From NCBI RefSeq assembly GCF_040954645.1, contig NC_092806.1, forward strand, positions 27,181,644 to 27,245,643: a stretch of 64,000 nt of DNA, given 5' to 3'. Position numbers and translations under genes: made by a program. The notes below the pieces were generated by a model. The model was not told the DNA's origin. It ran no database searches and saw only the letters and a program-made list of their open reading frames with translations. This DNA comes from Diabrotica undecimpunctata (lineage: Eukaryota > Arthropoda > Insecta > Coleoptera > Chrysomelidae). This document shows positions 43,440 through 53,994 of the stretch, one piece after another (the stretch's first letter is position 1; the number at the start of each line of letters is the position of its first letter).

Positions 43440-46260
43440 ATTATCCAGTAAAGATAGTAAAAAACAGATGGGCAAATGTTTTGGGGAACGCGATTGAGAA
43501 AATGGATAAGCAAATCAGAAAACAGAACATGAAGAAATTGAAGATGCTACAAAATTCATAGAAGATAAGCTGAATGTGAAAATAGAAATAAATGACGTGT
43601 AGAAAATCAAGGTCATGAACGGAAAACCACCAATAGCAGTACTGAAAATGGACACCCTCAAGGATGAACAACTTATTATGAAGAATATAAATAATATAAG
43701 AGGAACGAAATATTTCATAGAGAGTAATCTAACACAATCTGAAGCCAAAATACAGTTGAGAAATTTAGCGAGAGAGGAAAGGGGAAAAGGAAGAGACGAA
43801 AAAGTCGGATATCAAATGCTGTGCGTAAATAACGAATTGTGGAAATGGAACCCGGCTATCAAAAAGTTAGAAAAAACTACAAAAAACTAATAACGAAAAA
43901 GTTTAATGACAAGGAAATCTAATGACGAAAAAGGCACGAAATAGGAATTTGATTGGACAATGGAATGTTAGAGGAACGTTTGAAACAAGCGCATTGAAAA
44001 CAAGCGAATACCATAGAGAAGTACGATATAGATATTGCAGCTATTCAAGAAACCAACCAAAAAGGAAATTTTCTGCACAGAGATTAAGAACTACATATTC
44101 TTCAACATATTGTGAGCACATATTTTGACCATAAGGAGATTCATAAAGGTACTTGGATATCACCAGATGGTCAAACAAATAATCAAATAGACCATATATT
44201 AATTGAAGCGAAACATATGAAGGCCGTTAAAGAGAGTAGAAGTTATTTAGGAGCGGATGAAAATTTAGACCACTTTCTGGTAGAAGTAAAAATGGAACAA
44301 ATGAAACCAACATATACTAGGAGGAATAGCCATTAGGTGAAACGATATCGTGGTGTACTATTGAAGAACGAAGAAATTAGGAAAAAATTCCAAGAACAAG
44401 TAGAGGGGAAACTATCAGGACAGGAAATAGCACAAGTTACAGACAGTAGATGTCAGAAAAACGATTTAACAAGCAGCCGAGTTAGCACTACCAAAACTCT
44501 CTCAAAGAAGACAAAAAGGATGGTATATTAATGATTGTCAGAGAGCGATTAATGAGAAGAATAGAGCCAAAATCAATAGCATAAAGAAGAATAATTTGAA
44601 CAATAGAGAAATATATGCTGAGAAGAGAAGGGAGACAAAGAAACTATGCAGAATAAAAAAAAGGTTGTACTTGGAAAATTTAAATAATATTGAATAGAAG
44701 CTTATAAATAACACAGTCAAGCACTTCTACTAAGAAATAAAAGAGAACGAAGTCAATATAAAATCCCACCGAAATATTATGAAGATGAGGACGGACAGTT
44801 AATTGTAGGAATAGACGAAAAACTGCTCAGATGGGCCAGATATTTTAAAACTGTACTAAACACCGTTGAAGAATAATATCTTCAAATAAAGGAGCCACTA
44901 GAAGAAACAATAAACCGGATCAACAATGATGAAATACCAACAAAAGAAGAAATAATAAACATAATAAAAGCATTAAAAATAATAAAGCATCCGGTGAAAA
45001 TGTTATCATAGCAGAGTTCCTAAAGGATGGTGGCCAAAGCCTACACGAAGAAAACACATAGTTGATACTTGGTATCGCTATCGCTAAACTACAGGGGTAT
45101 ATGTAACATTACAAGACATAACATATAAAGCTCTAGCTATATCAATCAGAAATAGAATTATTGCCAATATTGAAGAGAGTATAAAGCTAGTTTTAGAGCA
45201 AATAGATCAGTAATAGACCAAATATTTACAATGAATTAGATCCTAATGGCTAATTTATATGTATATAATCTGTCACTAAACATATTGTTCATTGATTTTC
45301 GATAGGCATATGACACAATAAATAGACATACATTGATCGACACATTAAAATATTTGAATTTTTCGGATAAAATAATACGATTTACTAAATCCCTTCTGAA
45401 TGAAACCAAAAGTAAAGTTATGATAGAAGGTCATGTCTCTGACAGCTTTAATATCATAGAGGCCTGCGACAAGGTGACCCCATGTCTACTGTATTTTTTA
45501 ATCTAATACTAGAAAGAATTCTAAGGGAAAGCCATATGCACACTATAGACTCAATCTACCACCACGGACATTAATGTGTAGCATACGAGGACTACCTTGC
45601 CCTAATAACAAGACCAACAGAATTAAGAGAAATTTTTAAGACTCGAGAAAACAGCCTGGGAGTATATGCTGGAAGTAAATAAAGAGAAAACAAGATATAT
45701 GGAGATGACAGGAAGTAATGAACATTTAGGACAGTTTTGGAAAGAATCTGCTCCAGACGAGGAATATAATTTTGAGATAGTTGGACAATTCGATTATTTG
45801 GGGGTAACGTTAACAAATATAAATGAAGAGACTCAAGAAATCGGAAAACGAATGACTAAAGGTTGTAAAAGTGCTGGAGCTCTAAATAAGATGCTATTAA
45901 AGAAAATATTCAGAGGACCAAAAAGAAGAATATATACAACGGTTTTCCGACCAACGGTGCTTTATGCTAGCGAGATCTGGATCTTAAGCAAAATCATAGA
46001 ACTGAAGCTAGATAGATGGGAGTGAAAGATAATCAGAAGAATATATTGAGGAATAAAAGATGGGCATATCTGGAGAAGAAGAACAAATAATAAAATAATG
46101 CAAATATATGGACAAGAAAAAAGTTCACACATTGCGAAAGTTCAAAGACTAAGATGGCTCGGATACATAGAATGCAGGAAGGAAGAGTCCCTGAAGCATT
46201 AATAAATACTGGAGTTGGCACAAAAAGGAAAAGAGGACTGCTTTCAAATGCACTTTGAAA
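43440..46260 (+). pseudogene. Non-LTR retrotransposon, near full length but decayed (ORF1, EN, RT)
   Basis: An ORF1-like nucleic-acid-binding part (43,500-43,890) contains FIEDKLNVKIEIND and LRNLAREERGKGRDEKVGYQ. The endonuclease follows. Its start is NLIGQWNVRGTFET (43,945) and its end is GTWISPDGQTNNQIDHILIE and DENLDHFLVEVK (44,140-44,300), with the middle deleted. The RT region (44,340-45,650) is badly damaged, with TYKALAISIRNRI and an MTQ*ID-like remnant. The post-RT part is open at 45,666-46,025: VNKEKTRYMEM, FDYLGVTLTNINEE, TVLYASEIWILSK. The tail RLRWLGYIE lies near 46,150. The two-ORF layout is that of an APE-type non-LTR element. Confidence 0.75.
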
Positions 46261-46380
46261 AATTGAAATCGATCAACTAGGCTAGCCTAGGCAATTTTTT
46301 AAACTTATAAAGATTTTTTTCAAATTCTATGTCATTTTTTTTGTACGAACAATCTCTCAAAAATTTTCGATTTTTAAAAA

Positions 46381-46502
46381 ATTTTATTAAATAAAAAATT
46401 AAGCACAAGATTTGCGACTAGCGCATATTGTGATTATTGATAAAAGATACATGTTGAAATTATTCCAGCAGAAAAATAGAGTCCCCTGAAAAATGTCGAT
46501 TA
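46381..46502 (-). repeat. Dispersed repeat R, minus copy
   Basis: Inverted counterpart of 42,905-43,034; shared words on the minus strand include ATCAATAATCACAATATGCG and TTAATTTTTTATTTAA. Confidence 0.7.
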
Positions 46503-46664
46503 TGGTCTGCTTTTCGACAGTTTTCGCCTGGACTATTATTCTCACAAATTTTTATAGTAGGTGTAGAACGTATATGGCACTTAAAAGTACTGATTAATAT
46601 CAAGCAATAAAACACTGAAAACTTTTGTTTTCAACACTTCCACAAATTTTATTATAATTTACTA

Positions 46665-46705
46665 TCACTACAGATGTTTCGGCAGAGTGCCTTTCTCAAG
46701 TGAGC
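46665..46705 (-). ncRNA. Degenerate hammerhead-like motif
   Basis: The minus strand reads CACTTGAGAA, a GGCA-CTC-TGCC hairpin, then GAAACATC. It resembles the 49.5-kb motifs: the same TTGAGAA core variant and GAAAC end. Helix III is ACAT, not the palindromic ACGT, and stem I is interrupted, so it is probably inactive. The adjacent sequence is otherwise unrecognised. Confidence 0.35.
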
Positions 46706-46734
46706 TATTTTTGTTATGCTTGCGACTAATTCTG

Positions 46735-47500
46735 GTTAGACAAGCCAATAAAGAGTACTAACCGAAATATTACCGATGATAACTATTTTTCTTCAATAGA
46801 GTTAGTCAATGAGTTAAAAAAATGTAACTTCACTCATGTGGGTATATTGAAAAAGAATAAGAGAGAAGTTTTTTTGTAATTCCAGGCTAATAAAAATAGG
46901 GGCATTGGTACAACACTCTATAACTCAATGACATAACTTTGATATCATATGTACCAAAGCGAAGTAGAGCCGTACTCTTAAAATCCTCTATGCATCACAT
47001 AAAAGACATTAAATTGGGAAAACCTGAAATAACTAAATACTATAACAGTACAAAATTAGGAATTGATAGTTTATACATAAAATATGCCCCTTATAGTGCA
47101 AACTGTAGAACAAGGCGTTGGTCCTTAGCCGCATTTTACACACTCGTGAACATAACATAACATAACTGTTACATCCTTTACCTTTGTTACAAGGACAATG
47201 AATTACTTTCTCGTTTTAAATTTGTAAAAATATGGCCCTTGAAGTACTTCAGCTTCATCTAAGACAAAGACTGGAAATAAATCTTCCTCAAGGCCTAAGG
47301 AAGAATATACAAATATTTTTGAAAATTAATTCCGGTTTGTCTATCAAGAATGTAGACCAAATGAAAATTGTGTAGCATTCGTCCATCATCAAAAATGAGA
47401 AAGACAAATTATAAATGTGTGCGTTGCTCAAATGCTATTTGTTTGGAATGTAGTAGGAAGGTTTGCGTTAGCTATCTTCAGAATTAGTGCCCACAATATA
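46735..47500 (+). pseudogene. piggyBac-like transposase, C-terminal two thirds (copy 3)
   Basis: KPIKSTNRNITDDNYFSSIE opens the segment, followed by LVNELKKCNFTHVGILKKNK and EVFL. An open frame (46,939-47,160) has ISYVPKRSRAVLLKSSMHH, GKPEITKYYNSTKLGIDSLY and RTRRWSLAAFYTL, the last catalytic Asp block and following helix. Later pieces include ALEVLQLHLRQRLEINLPQG and a Cys-rich end with KTNYKCVRCSNAICLECSRK. That end is the C-terminal zinc-binding region that contacts transposon DNA. Two frameshifts and a stop are visible. The first half is missing. Confidence 0.85.
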
Positions 47501-47577
47501 TTTTTTGTTTTATCTAGAAGTATGTACGTTTCTTTCTTCTTTCTTTCGTTTTTTTAAGAAAAGGTAAAGAAACAACG

Positions 47578-49248
47578 ATGAAACAGGTGAAACGTAAAGA
47601 CGGCACACTGATTATCAGACCAAATGAGATTATGGAAAGATGGAGACAATACTTCAGCGAACTCCTAACACCAAGACAACCGAAAGAGGAAACTGTAATG
47701 ATAGAAGTAGAAGGAGAACATGGACAAGAAAATGATATTCAAATAAAAGAAGTCAAAGAAGCAATTAATAATACAAAGAGAGGTAAATCAGCTGGTCATG
47801 ACAAAATCACTGCTGAAATGTTAAAGACAATGGGACCGAAAGGAGTTGAATTTTTAACTAAAATTATGAACATGGCTTGGAACCGATGTACAGTCCCCGA
47901 AGATTGGAGAATTGGCATAATACTACCAATCTTTAAGAAAGGAGACCCAAGTTCTTGTGAAAATTATAGAGGAATTAATCTACTCAGTATCGTCTCCAAA
48001 ATATATGAAAGCATCCTAGAAAAGAAATTAAGACACATCGTTGAACCACATCTGGATGAAGTACAAAGTGGGTTTAGGAAGGGACACAGTACGCAAGACC
48101 ATATATTTACGTTGAAACAAATAATTGAGAAAGCTAGAATAAAGAACACAGAAATATATATGGCATTTCTAGATATTGAGAAAGCATTTGACAGAGTGTC
48201 CCAGGAAGCAGTTTGGAAAAGTCTGCAAAATAGAAATATTAACCATCAACTAACAGGTGCTATCAAAAGTCTGTATCAAAATAACAAGAGTTATGTGCGT
48301 AAGGATAACTTGGAATCAGAGATGTTTGCAATAAACGAGGGTCTAAGACAAGGAGGTGTTATGAGCCCCACACTGTTCATATTGATTATTGACGACATAA
48401 TTAAGGAAACAAAAGCAAGTATACACAAAGTACATATCGGATATAGTAAACTACGACCGGTTGGTATAGCTGAGTGTGCATTCGCAGATGATCTCATGTT
48501 ATGCGCTTCCAACGAGAGAGACCTCCAGAAAAATATAGATAGATGGAATAATGAGCTGGCAATTAGAAACATGAAGATTAATGTCAAGAAAACCAAGGTG
48601 ATGCTAATAACGAAAACTAACCGAAATGTTAACATAGAAATTAACCAACAACTCATAGAACAAGTAGATGCATTCAAATACCTAGGGGTTACAATAGACA
48701 GAGAAGGTACCATGCAGAATGAAATAACAGAAAGAATAAGTAGTGCTTCAAAAGTGTACCATAATCTTAGTAGAGCATTCATAGGTAAACCGCAAATCAG
48801 CAGAAGAACCAAAATGACAGTTTATAAGACAGTATTCCGACCAATCTTGATATATGGAAGCGAGAGCTGGGTTTTAACAAAGCAATTAAAAAGCAAGATA
48901 CAAGCCATTGATATGAAATATCTAAGACGAGTCAAAGGAATAACACGACGAGACAAAATAAGAAATGAAGATGTTAGAGAAGAACTGGGCATAGAATCTG
49001 TACTACACGCTATTGAAACACAACAAATAAAATGGTTTGGTCATCTGTGCCGAATGAGCGACAACCGACCCGTTAAGCAAGTCTGGAAGGCTAAAGTGAA
49101 AAAGTTTAAAACCAGAGGCAGACCACGGAAAACCTGGGATGACGAAGTAGGGCAGATTTTGAAAAGTAGGGGAATGGAATGGTCAGCAGCTCAAAATAAG
49201 GCAAAAAACAAGAAAGAATGGACAAAATTCGTGCACAGAATAGAATAA
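47578..49248 (+). CDS. Non-LTR reverse transcriptase, 5'-truncated, open 556-codon frame
   Basis: An uninterrupted frame covers the whole RT and C-terminal region. It shows GKSAGHDKITAEMLK, WRIGIILPIFKKGD and CENYRGINLLSIVSKIYESI, then QSGFRKGHSTQDHIFTLKQI and MAFLDIEKAFDRVS (first catalytic Asp). NEGLRQGGVMSPTLFILIID precedes ECAFADDLML, with the FADD catalytic pair at residues 302-305. FKYLGVTIDREG and YGSESWVLTKQLKSK follow, then QIKWFGHLCRM and TRGRPRKTWDDEV. The endonuclease and ORF1 are absent, and the frame is open slightly upstream to a pyrimidine-rich junction near 47,545, typical of truncation at insertion. A 105-bp 3' end leads to a TA tract. The recent-looking frame suggests a young copy. 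Confidence 0.9.
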   Translation: MKQVKRKDGTLIIRPNEIMERWRQYFSELLTPRQPKEETVMIEVEGEHGQENDIQIKEVKEAINNTKRGKSAGHDKITAEMLKTMGPKGVEFLTKIMNMAWNRCTVPEDWRIGIILPIFKKGDPSSCENYRGINLLSIVSKIYESILEKKLRHIVEPHLDEVQSGFRKGHSTQDHIFTLKQIIEKARIKNTEIYMAFLDIEKAFDRVSQEAVWKSLQNRNINHQLTGAIKSLYQNNKSYVRKDNLESEMFAINEGLRQGGVMSPTLFILIIDDIIKETKASIHKVHIGYSKLRPVGIAECAFADDLMLCASNERDLQKNIDRWNNELAIRNMKINVKKTKVMLITKTNRNVNIEINQQLIEQVDAFKYLGVTIDREGTMQNEITERISSASKVYHNLSRAFIGKPQISRRTKMTVYKTVFRPILIYGSESWVLTKQLKSKIQAIDMKYLRRVKGITRRDKIRNEDVREELGIESVLHAIETQQIKWFGHLCRMSDNRPVKQVWKAKVKKFKTRGRPRKTWDDEVGQILKSRGMEWSAAQNKAKNKKEWTKFVHRIE

Positions 49249-49351
49249 AAAAAACAAAAAAAATTCTGTATTTTCATTGGATTTGAGATGTAATGTATAT
49301 CTGTAACCTTGTTTTGTATTTACCTCACACCTTAGGGTAGAGAGGTGTTCG

Positions 49352-49353
<2 letters not shown>

Positions 49354-49410
<57 letters not shown>
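49354..49410. repeat. TA microsatellite
   Basis: (TA)n of about 57 bp between the non-LTR 3' end and the left arm of the next palindrome. Confidence 0.95.
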
Positions 49411-49412
<2 letters not shown>

Positions 49413-49481
49413 TGTCACTATTTTTCCGGGTTTGACTCCGCGTTGTAAAATGCTGGTTTTCTTGAAAACCATTGTTTTGGC

Positions 49482-49515
49482 GACGTTTCGGCAAGGTCTC
49501 ACTTGCCATTCTCAA
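49482..49515 (-). ncRNA. Hammerhead-like motif, U3-A8 variant, left arm
   Basis: The minus strand reads TTGAGAA, a GGCAAG...CTTGCC stem II, then GAAACGTC. It matches the right-arm copy except at stem I, where AGAC before the core pairs less well with GCC after it (one pair lost). Confidence 0.5.
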
Positions 49516-49581
49516 GTCTGGTGGATCTACTTCTCGTCGTTACTCGATTAGTACGAGTAACGACGAGAAGTAGATTCACCA

Positions 49582-49621
49582 GGCTTGAGAATGGCAAGTG
49601 AGACCTTGCCGAAACGTCGCC
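49582..49621 (+). ncRNA. Hammerhead-like motif, U3-A8 variant, right arm
   Basis: TTGAGAA (49,585-49,591) sits where CUGANGA is expected. Stem II has six pairs (GGCAAG/CTTGCC). GAA is followed by palindromic ACGT and C (49,618). Stem I pairs GGC (49,582-49,584) with GCC (49,619-49,621), which fixes the alignment. Relative to the consensus, C3 is U and G8 is A; these two residues pair with each other in active ribozymes, so the pair is kept but the catalytic guanine is lost. Confidence 0.5.
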
Positions 49622-49719
49622 AAAACAATGGTTTTCAAGAAAACCAGCATTTTACAACGCGGAGTTAAACCCGGAAAAATACTGACAGCACATATAGCTC
49701 CCGCGGAAACCTCAAAACA

Positions 49720-49721
<2 letters not shown>

Positions 49722-49767
<46 letters not shown>
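49722..49767. repeat. TA microsatellite
   Basis: (TA)n of about 46 bp, right of the 136-bp palindrome after a short unpaired segment. Confidence 0.95.
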
Positions 49768-49770
<3 letters not shown>

Positions 49771-50620
49771 GTTTCTTTGCTTGTTCATGCTTAATTAATA
49801 TTATTATAATATTTTGTTTTTTATATTATTGCTTTATCTATACGTATTTATTTTTATTTGCTTGTTATGCTAATAAACCTTACAATGTTTAAAATTATCA
49901 GGTTTCGTATTAAAGGTTAATCTCAATCAAAACATACAAAACGAAAAAACCAACTATGTCAAGCATTAAAATGCAAATGGTTGGAACATTATAACAGCAA
50001 GTACCATATATAAATAAATTTTCGGTATTCCATTTTTTTTGTTATAGACAGTAATTCGCAATACATATTTTACTGCTGTTTATCTCTGTAACAATCAGTG
50101 CCAATACATACCTGCGACTCAACTAGCTGGAAACATCGAATAGGCAGATAAATCAGCAAACACAAGTACGACAGTTTGCATTCCAAACTCGATAATTATT
50201 CACAATTTATGATTTTTAAAACATGTTTATTGTAAAATTCGCTGTACCATAGCTCTTACTTTTTATCTTTTTTATAAGCGACTCCAACACGTTTTGGTAG
50301 CTCTGCGGGAAGTCGTACATGTCTTGAGAAATACTCGCTGGACACTATTTGTTGTGACTGCCAATGTTAAAAGACACAACAACGAAAAATAAAATGAGAA
50401 ATGTAACCTAAGCTGACGGGAACAAATAAATAAAAAGGTAGATATGTACGTGTTTAGTTTAATATATATAAGGAGATTTATATTCTTGTTTTGTCTATAG
50501 TCAATTTCTTGGTAGACCTCAGTAGGTGTTGTCAATGCAATATGATAGCAACGAATATAGACTCATTTATTAGTTTTGTTGAAGCCAATTCTTTTAAATG
50601 AAAGGAAACTTGCACTAAAA
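49768..50620. other. Non-coding, nothing recognised
   Basis: I see no coding similarity or structured repeats in this stretch. Confidence 0.4.
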
Positions 50621-50630
50621 CGTGTCACGA

Positions 50631-50836
50631 CAGTGGTGGATCTAGACCATTTGCTTTGGAAGGGAAACTTCCAACTTGGGCGGGAGGGAGAGAGGGAACT
50701 TCCAATGAAATACCAGCCAAAAAACATCAAAAAGATAAACCCAAACTACACAACAGACATAAATAATAGGTTTTCTTTCATTTTAGCCTTTTTTGGGGAA
50801 GGAATTTCCATATTTCCCAACGTAAATCCGCCACTG
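50631..50836. mobile_element. hAT MITE (206 bp)
   Basis: It starts CAGTGGTGGATCTAGA and ends with the inverted counterpart of CAGTGGCGGATTTA. Flanks TGTCACGA (50,623-50,630) and TGTCATGG (50,837-50,844) are an imperfect 8-bp duplication. It is related by its ends to the MITE at 40,347. Confidence 0.75.
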
Positions 50837-51139
50837 TGTCATGGTATTTATTTCTCTAATTGAAACAATAGTTACACTATGCAATTTATATGTTTAAATA
50901 AATATAGTATTAAATACATTCTTTCCTTAACCTATTTTCTTACGGCATTTTAAGTTTGTAATAATGGCAAATAATGTAAATAATGGTAATTTTCCACAAA
51001 TCTGAAATATTCTGAAAAAATCCCTAATTATTTATATAATTATATTATATTGTAAAATAAAAATATTTCTTTGTATTTTAAAAGTTAAAAAAAATTCTCA
51101 TTTGGCAAGTTGGCTACCACGGATGTTACTGTATATAAT

Positions 51140-51765
51140 GTTTGCTGATGTTTGCATTTTACTAAACATCCAGAAGAGGAAGAACAAATACCTGAAGACA
51201 AAATATATAAAATTAGATCAATGATAAACTTTTCCAATAAGAAAATGGAAGAAGTTTATTATCCTGATCGTAATTTGAGTTTAGATGAGTCAATGGTACT
51301 ACATAGAAGACGACTTATCTTTGGACAATACTTAAAAAACAAAAAGCATAAATATGTAATCAAGTTGTGCATGTTGACCGAACCAAATGGTCTAGTTTTA
51401 AAATTTTTAGTTTATTCTGGAATGTTTGACGATCCAGGTGGAAAAGCATATGCTAATAAACTGGTTTTGCACCTTTTAGAAGGGAATCTAGATGTAGGCC
51501 ATTGCCATTTATATGGACAATTTTTAAAACAGCTTTAATTTAGCCAAAAATATGCTTCAATTTTTAACTTACTGCACAGGAATTCTTCGTTGAGTTCGTC
51601 TACGGTAAAAGGTACATCTCGCTCAGGTAAAAACGCTGTAAACTTGCAGCGAACGAAATATCCGTAAAGATAAAATTTACTAATGCAAAATTTGTTCCGA
51701 TACCCCTGGATTTTGTCTGAATTGCTGTCAAATATCCCACATTTAAACTTTAGTTTTGTTTTGTA
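51140..51765 (+). pseudogene. piggyBac-like transposase fragment with internal deletion (copy 4)
   Basis: An open stretch (51,152-51,538) shows RNLSLDESMVLHRRRLIFGQ (first catalytic Asp in LDES), HKYVIKLCMLTEPNGLVLKF and an LLEGNLDVGHCHLYGQF remnant. Then FLTYCTGIL is followed, after a large deletion, by a Cys-rich end (TCSERNIRKDKIY, CKICSDTPGFCLNCC). The second and third Asp regions are missing. The wording differs from copies 1-3, indicating another lineage. Confidence 0.85.
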
Positions 51766-52189
51766 TTAATGAATAAATGTTCCAATTAAAACTGTTTAAT
51801 CAGTCTTATTTACAAAACGGACCAGCGCGTTGTACGGCGTTTGTATACAAATGAAGGGCCACGGGAAAGAACGATCAGAGTTCATTTTTATTCGACATTT
51901 AGATATTGGCACCATATTTAAGCTTTTTGAAGAAAGAACCCAAGCATGGTTTCGTTTGTACAATAATGATCACCGTACAGAAGATAATAAAGGGAAAGGA
52001 TATAAGCTAACGAAGAAAACGAACAGGTTGCTCGCGCTGACCGCTAATAACGATCAAGTTCCGACGACCTTTAAATAAACGTAGATGGTCGTTGGCGTCT
52101 GTCATACAATCAGTTCTATTCTGTTATCGCTAAGCGAACCGCTGTTTTTTCGCAGTTTTCACTAATTTGTTTTTGAGTAAATTTACAAT

Positions 52190-53410
52190 GTCAAGTGATA
52201 TTTGTGATAGTGATACATCTAAAGAAAATAACGGGCCACGTGGGGTTAAAAAAATTACATGTTACCACTCACGAGGTCGGGAAAGACTGCAAGTGCATTT
52301 GTTACAACTGTTTTCAAGTCATCCCTTTGAACGAAAGACAACGTTTAATTGCTCATTTTAATGACTTAGGGGACTACAATGTTCAAATCAAATATTTAAC
52401 AGGTCTTGTCACGGTTGTACCTATTGGTACACGTAGAAGCGGAATCCTGAAGCTGAAGCAAGTTTTAATCAATTTTCCTATAGTTACAGAGTTCGGGTAA
52501 ATGTGAGTGGGTCGTTACAAGATACTGTCGTTTGCTATAACGTATTTTTGTCTTTTTATGGCATCACTAATCGCTGTGTTCAAACCATAAAGAAAAATTT
52601 ACTTGAATTTGGCGATGCTAAAGAAAATGGACGGGGTGGTCATAAAAACAGACATAATAAGTTGACCGATGAAACAAGAACAATGGTAATGAGCTTTATA
52701 CAGTTTCTGAAAGGAAGGAATATACACAATAGTAATAAAATAGGGTACAGTACATTTCATGAGATATTTGTGAGTAATTTCAATATATCATTCGGCTACC
52801 CACGTAAAGATACATGTAGCTCTTGCGAGACTTTCAAAGCTAACATTACAATTATTACGGATAAAGTGGCTAACTGCACCGATGAAGAAAACAAAAAATC
52901 ATTGATAACAACACTGCAGACACCAGTGCGTGAGAAGACGATCCATTTACGAAAAAGTAAGCAGTTTTACTCCCTGAAAAAAAAAATATAGAAAAAAATC
53001 ATAAAAAAAACGAGACAATGGAAGACACAACGATAGATTACCAAAAAAACCTCTATACTCCCAACATCTCAACATCTGATGCTGACTATCGCCGCCAACT
53101 CAACTTCATACCATTTAATATTCATGTTCTGTCAAATGCAACTTCAGTGTTTTATATGTACGACGAAAGTGTTGCCCGAAAGGGTGCCGATGATGTCAGT
53201 TCGATATTGGAACACTTTATTTTGCAAATTTTGGACTCAAACATACGCCATCTACTATTTTTTGTGATTCGTGCGGCGATCAAAACAAAAACTTTACCGT
53301 AATTCGCTTTCTCCACTACGTAGTGCACAAGCTTATCCGATTCGGCCTAGTAAAGATGATCTTTCCTGTTCGTGGACACTCTTACCTACAATGCGATAAG
53401 GACATGTGAA
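52190..53410 (+). pseudogene. Insect DDE-type transposase-like protein, several frameshifts
   Basis: The pieces begin MSSDICDSDTSKENNGPRG and CKCICYNCFQVIPLNERQRL. The region 52,503-52,991 has VCYNVFLSFYGITNRCVQTI, RGGHKNRHNKLTDETR and FGYPRKDTCSSCETFKA. The region 53,018-53,302 has YQKNLYTPNISTSDADYRRQ, FYMYDESVARKGADDVSS and, after a one-base shift, CDSCGDQNKNFT and [11 protein letters not shown]. The last motifs resemble the core of a widespread insect family often left as uncharacterised or transposase-like. At least three frame changes are visible, and the end is lost into a TA tract at 53,474. I cannot name the superfamily with confidence. Confidence 0.65.
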
Positions 53411-53467
53411 TTATCGCGCAAAATAGATCAGAGTCCAAATCCTTAATTAAAAATTTAAAGATCTCAA

Positions 53468-53614
<147 letters not shown>

Positions 53615-53994
53615 GCAAACTATTTTTTTCATTTGCGTATTAAAAAGTCTTATAGTAATAAACTGATAATTAAAAATGTTGTATTTAATTTCTCTGAACC
53701 AAAATAAACGACTATAAACTTTAAAATTCGATTTGTACAAAATGAACAAAATGTGACTATGATCGTTCTCTCCCGTGGCTTTTCAAATACTAGAGCCGAG
53801 CGCCACTGACGCCACCACCAACCCTTTTTGTATGTATGTGCATTTAGTTTAAAAATATTTACTTTATTCGAAATTTTGCAAAAACTAATAAATAAACGTC
53901 TATGTATCAAAAACAGTAAGTGGCTCTTGGAGAAAACCTGGGAAACTTGGCCTGATGAAAAGGGATTGTATCGTAAAAGTAATCTGGTAAAAAG

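Larger units (their letters stand above)
49411..49689. repeat. 136-bp inverted repeat with 7-bp spacer, TA-flanked
   Basis: Arms 49,411-49,546 and 49,554-49,689 are reverse complements around ATTAGTA, with only about four mismatches. Each arm includes a hammerhead-like motif; the two diverge outward. TA tracts lie on both sides, at 49,354-49,410 and 49,722-49,767. The layout is the same as the larger palindrome at 35,231-36,020 but with unrelated arm sequence. Confidence 0.9.

Noticed and set aside
48291..48812. 173-codon minus-strand frame opposite the intact RT
   Set aside because: It lies wholly within the RT frame at 47,578-49,248 on the other strand and has no family resemblance.
49354..49767. 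The 136-bp palindrome as terminal repeats of a DNA transposon
   Set aside because: The arms meet at a 7-bp spacer with no internal sequence. The GAAACGTC-type motif fits Penelope-like ends better, and no target duplication was found.
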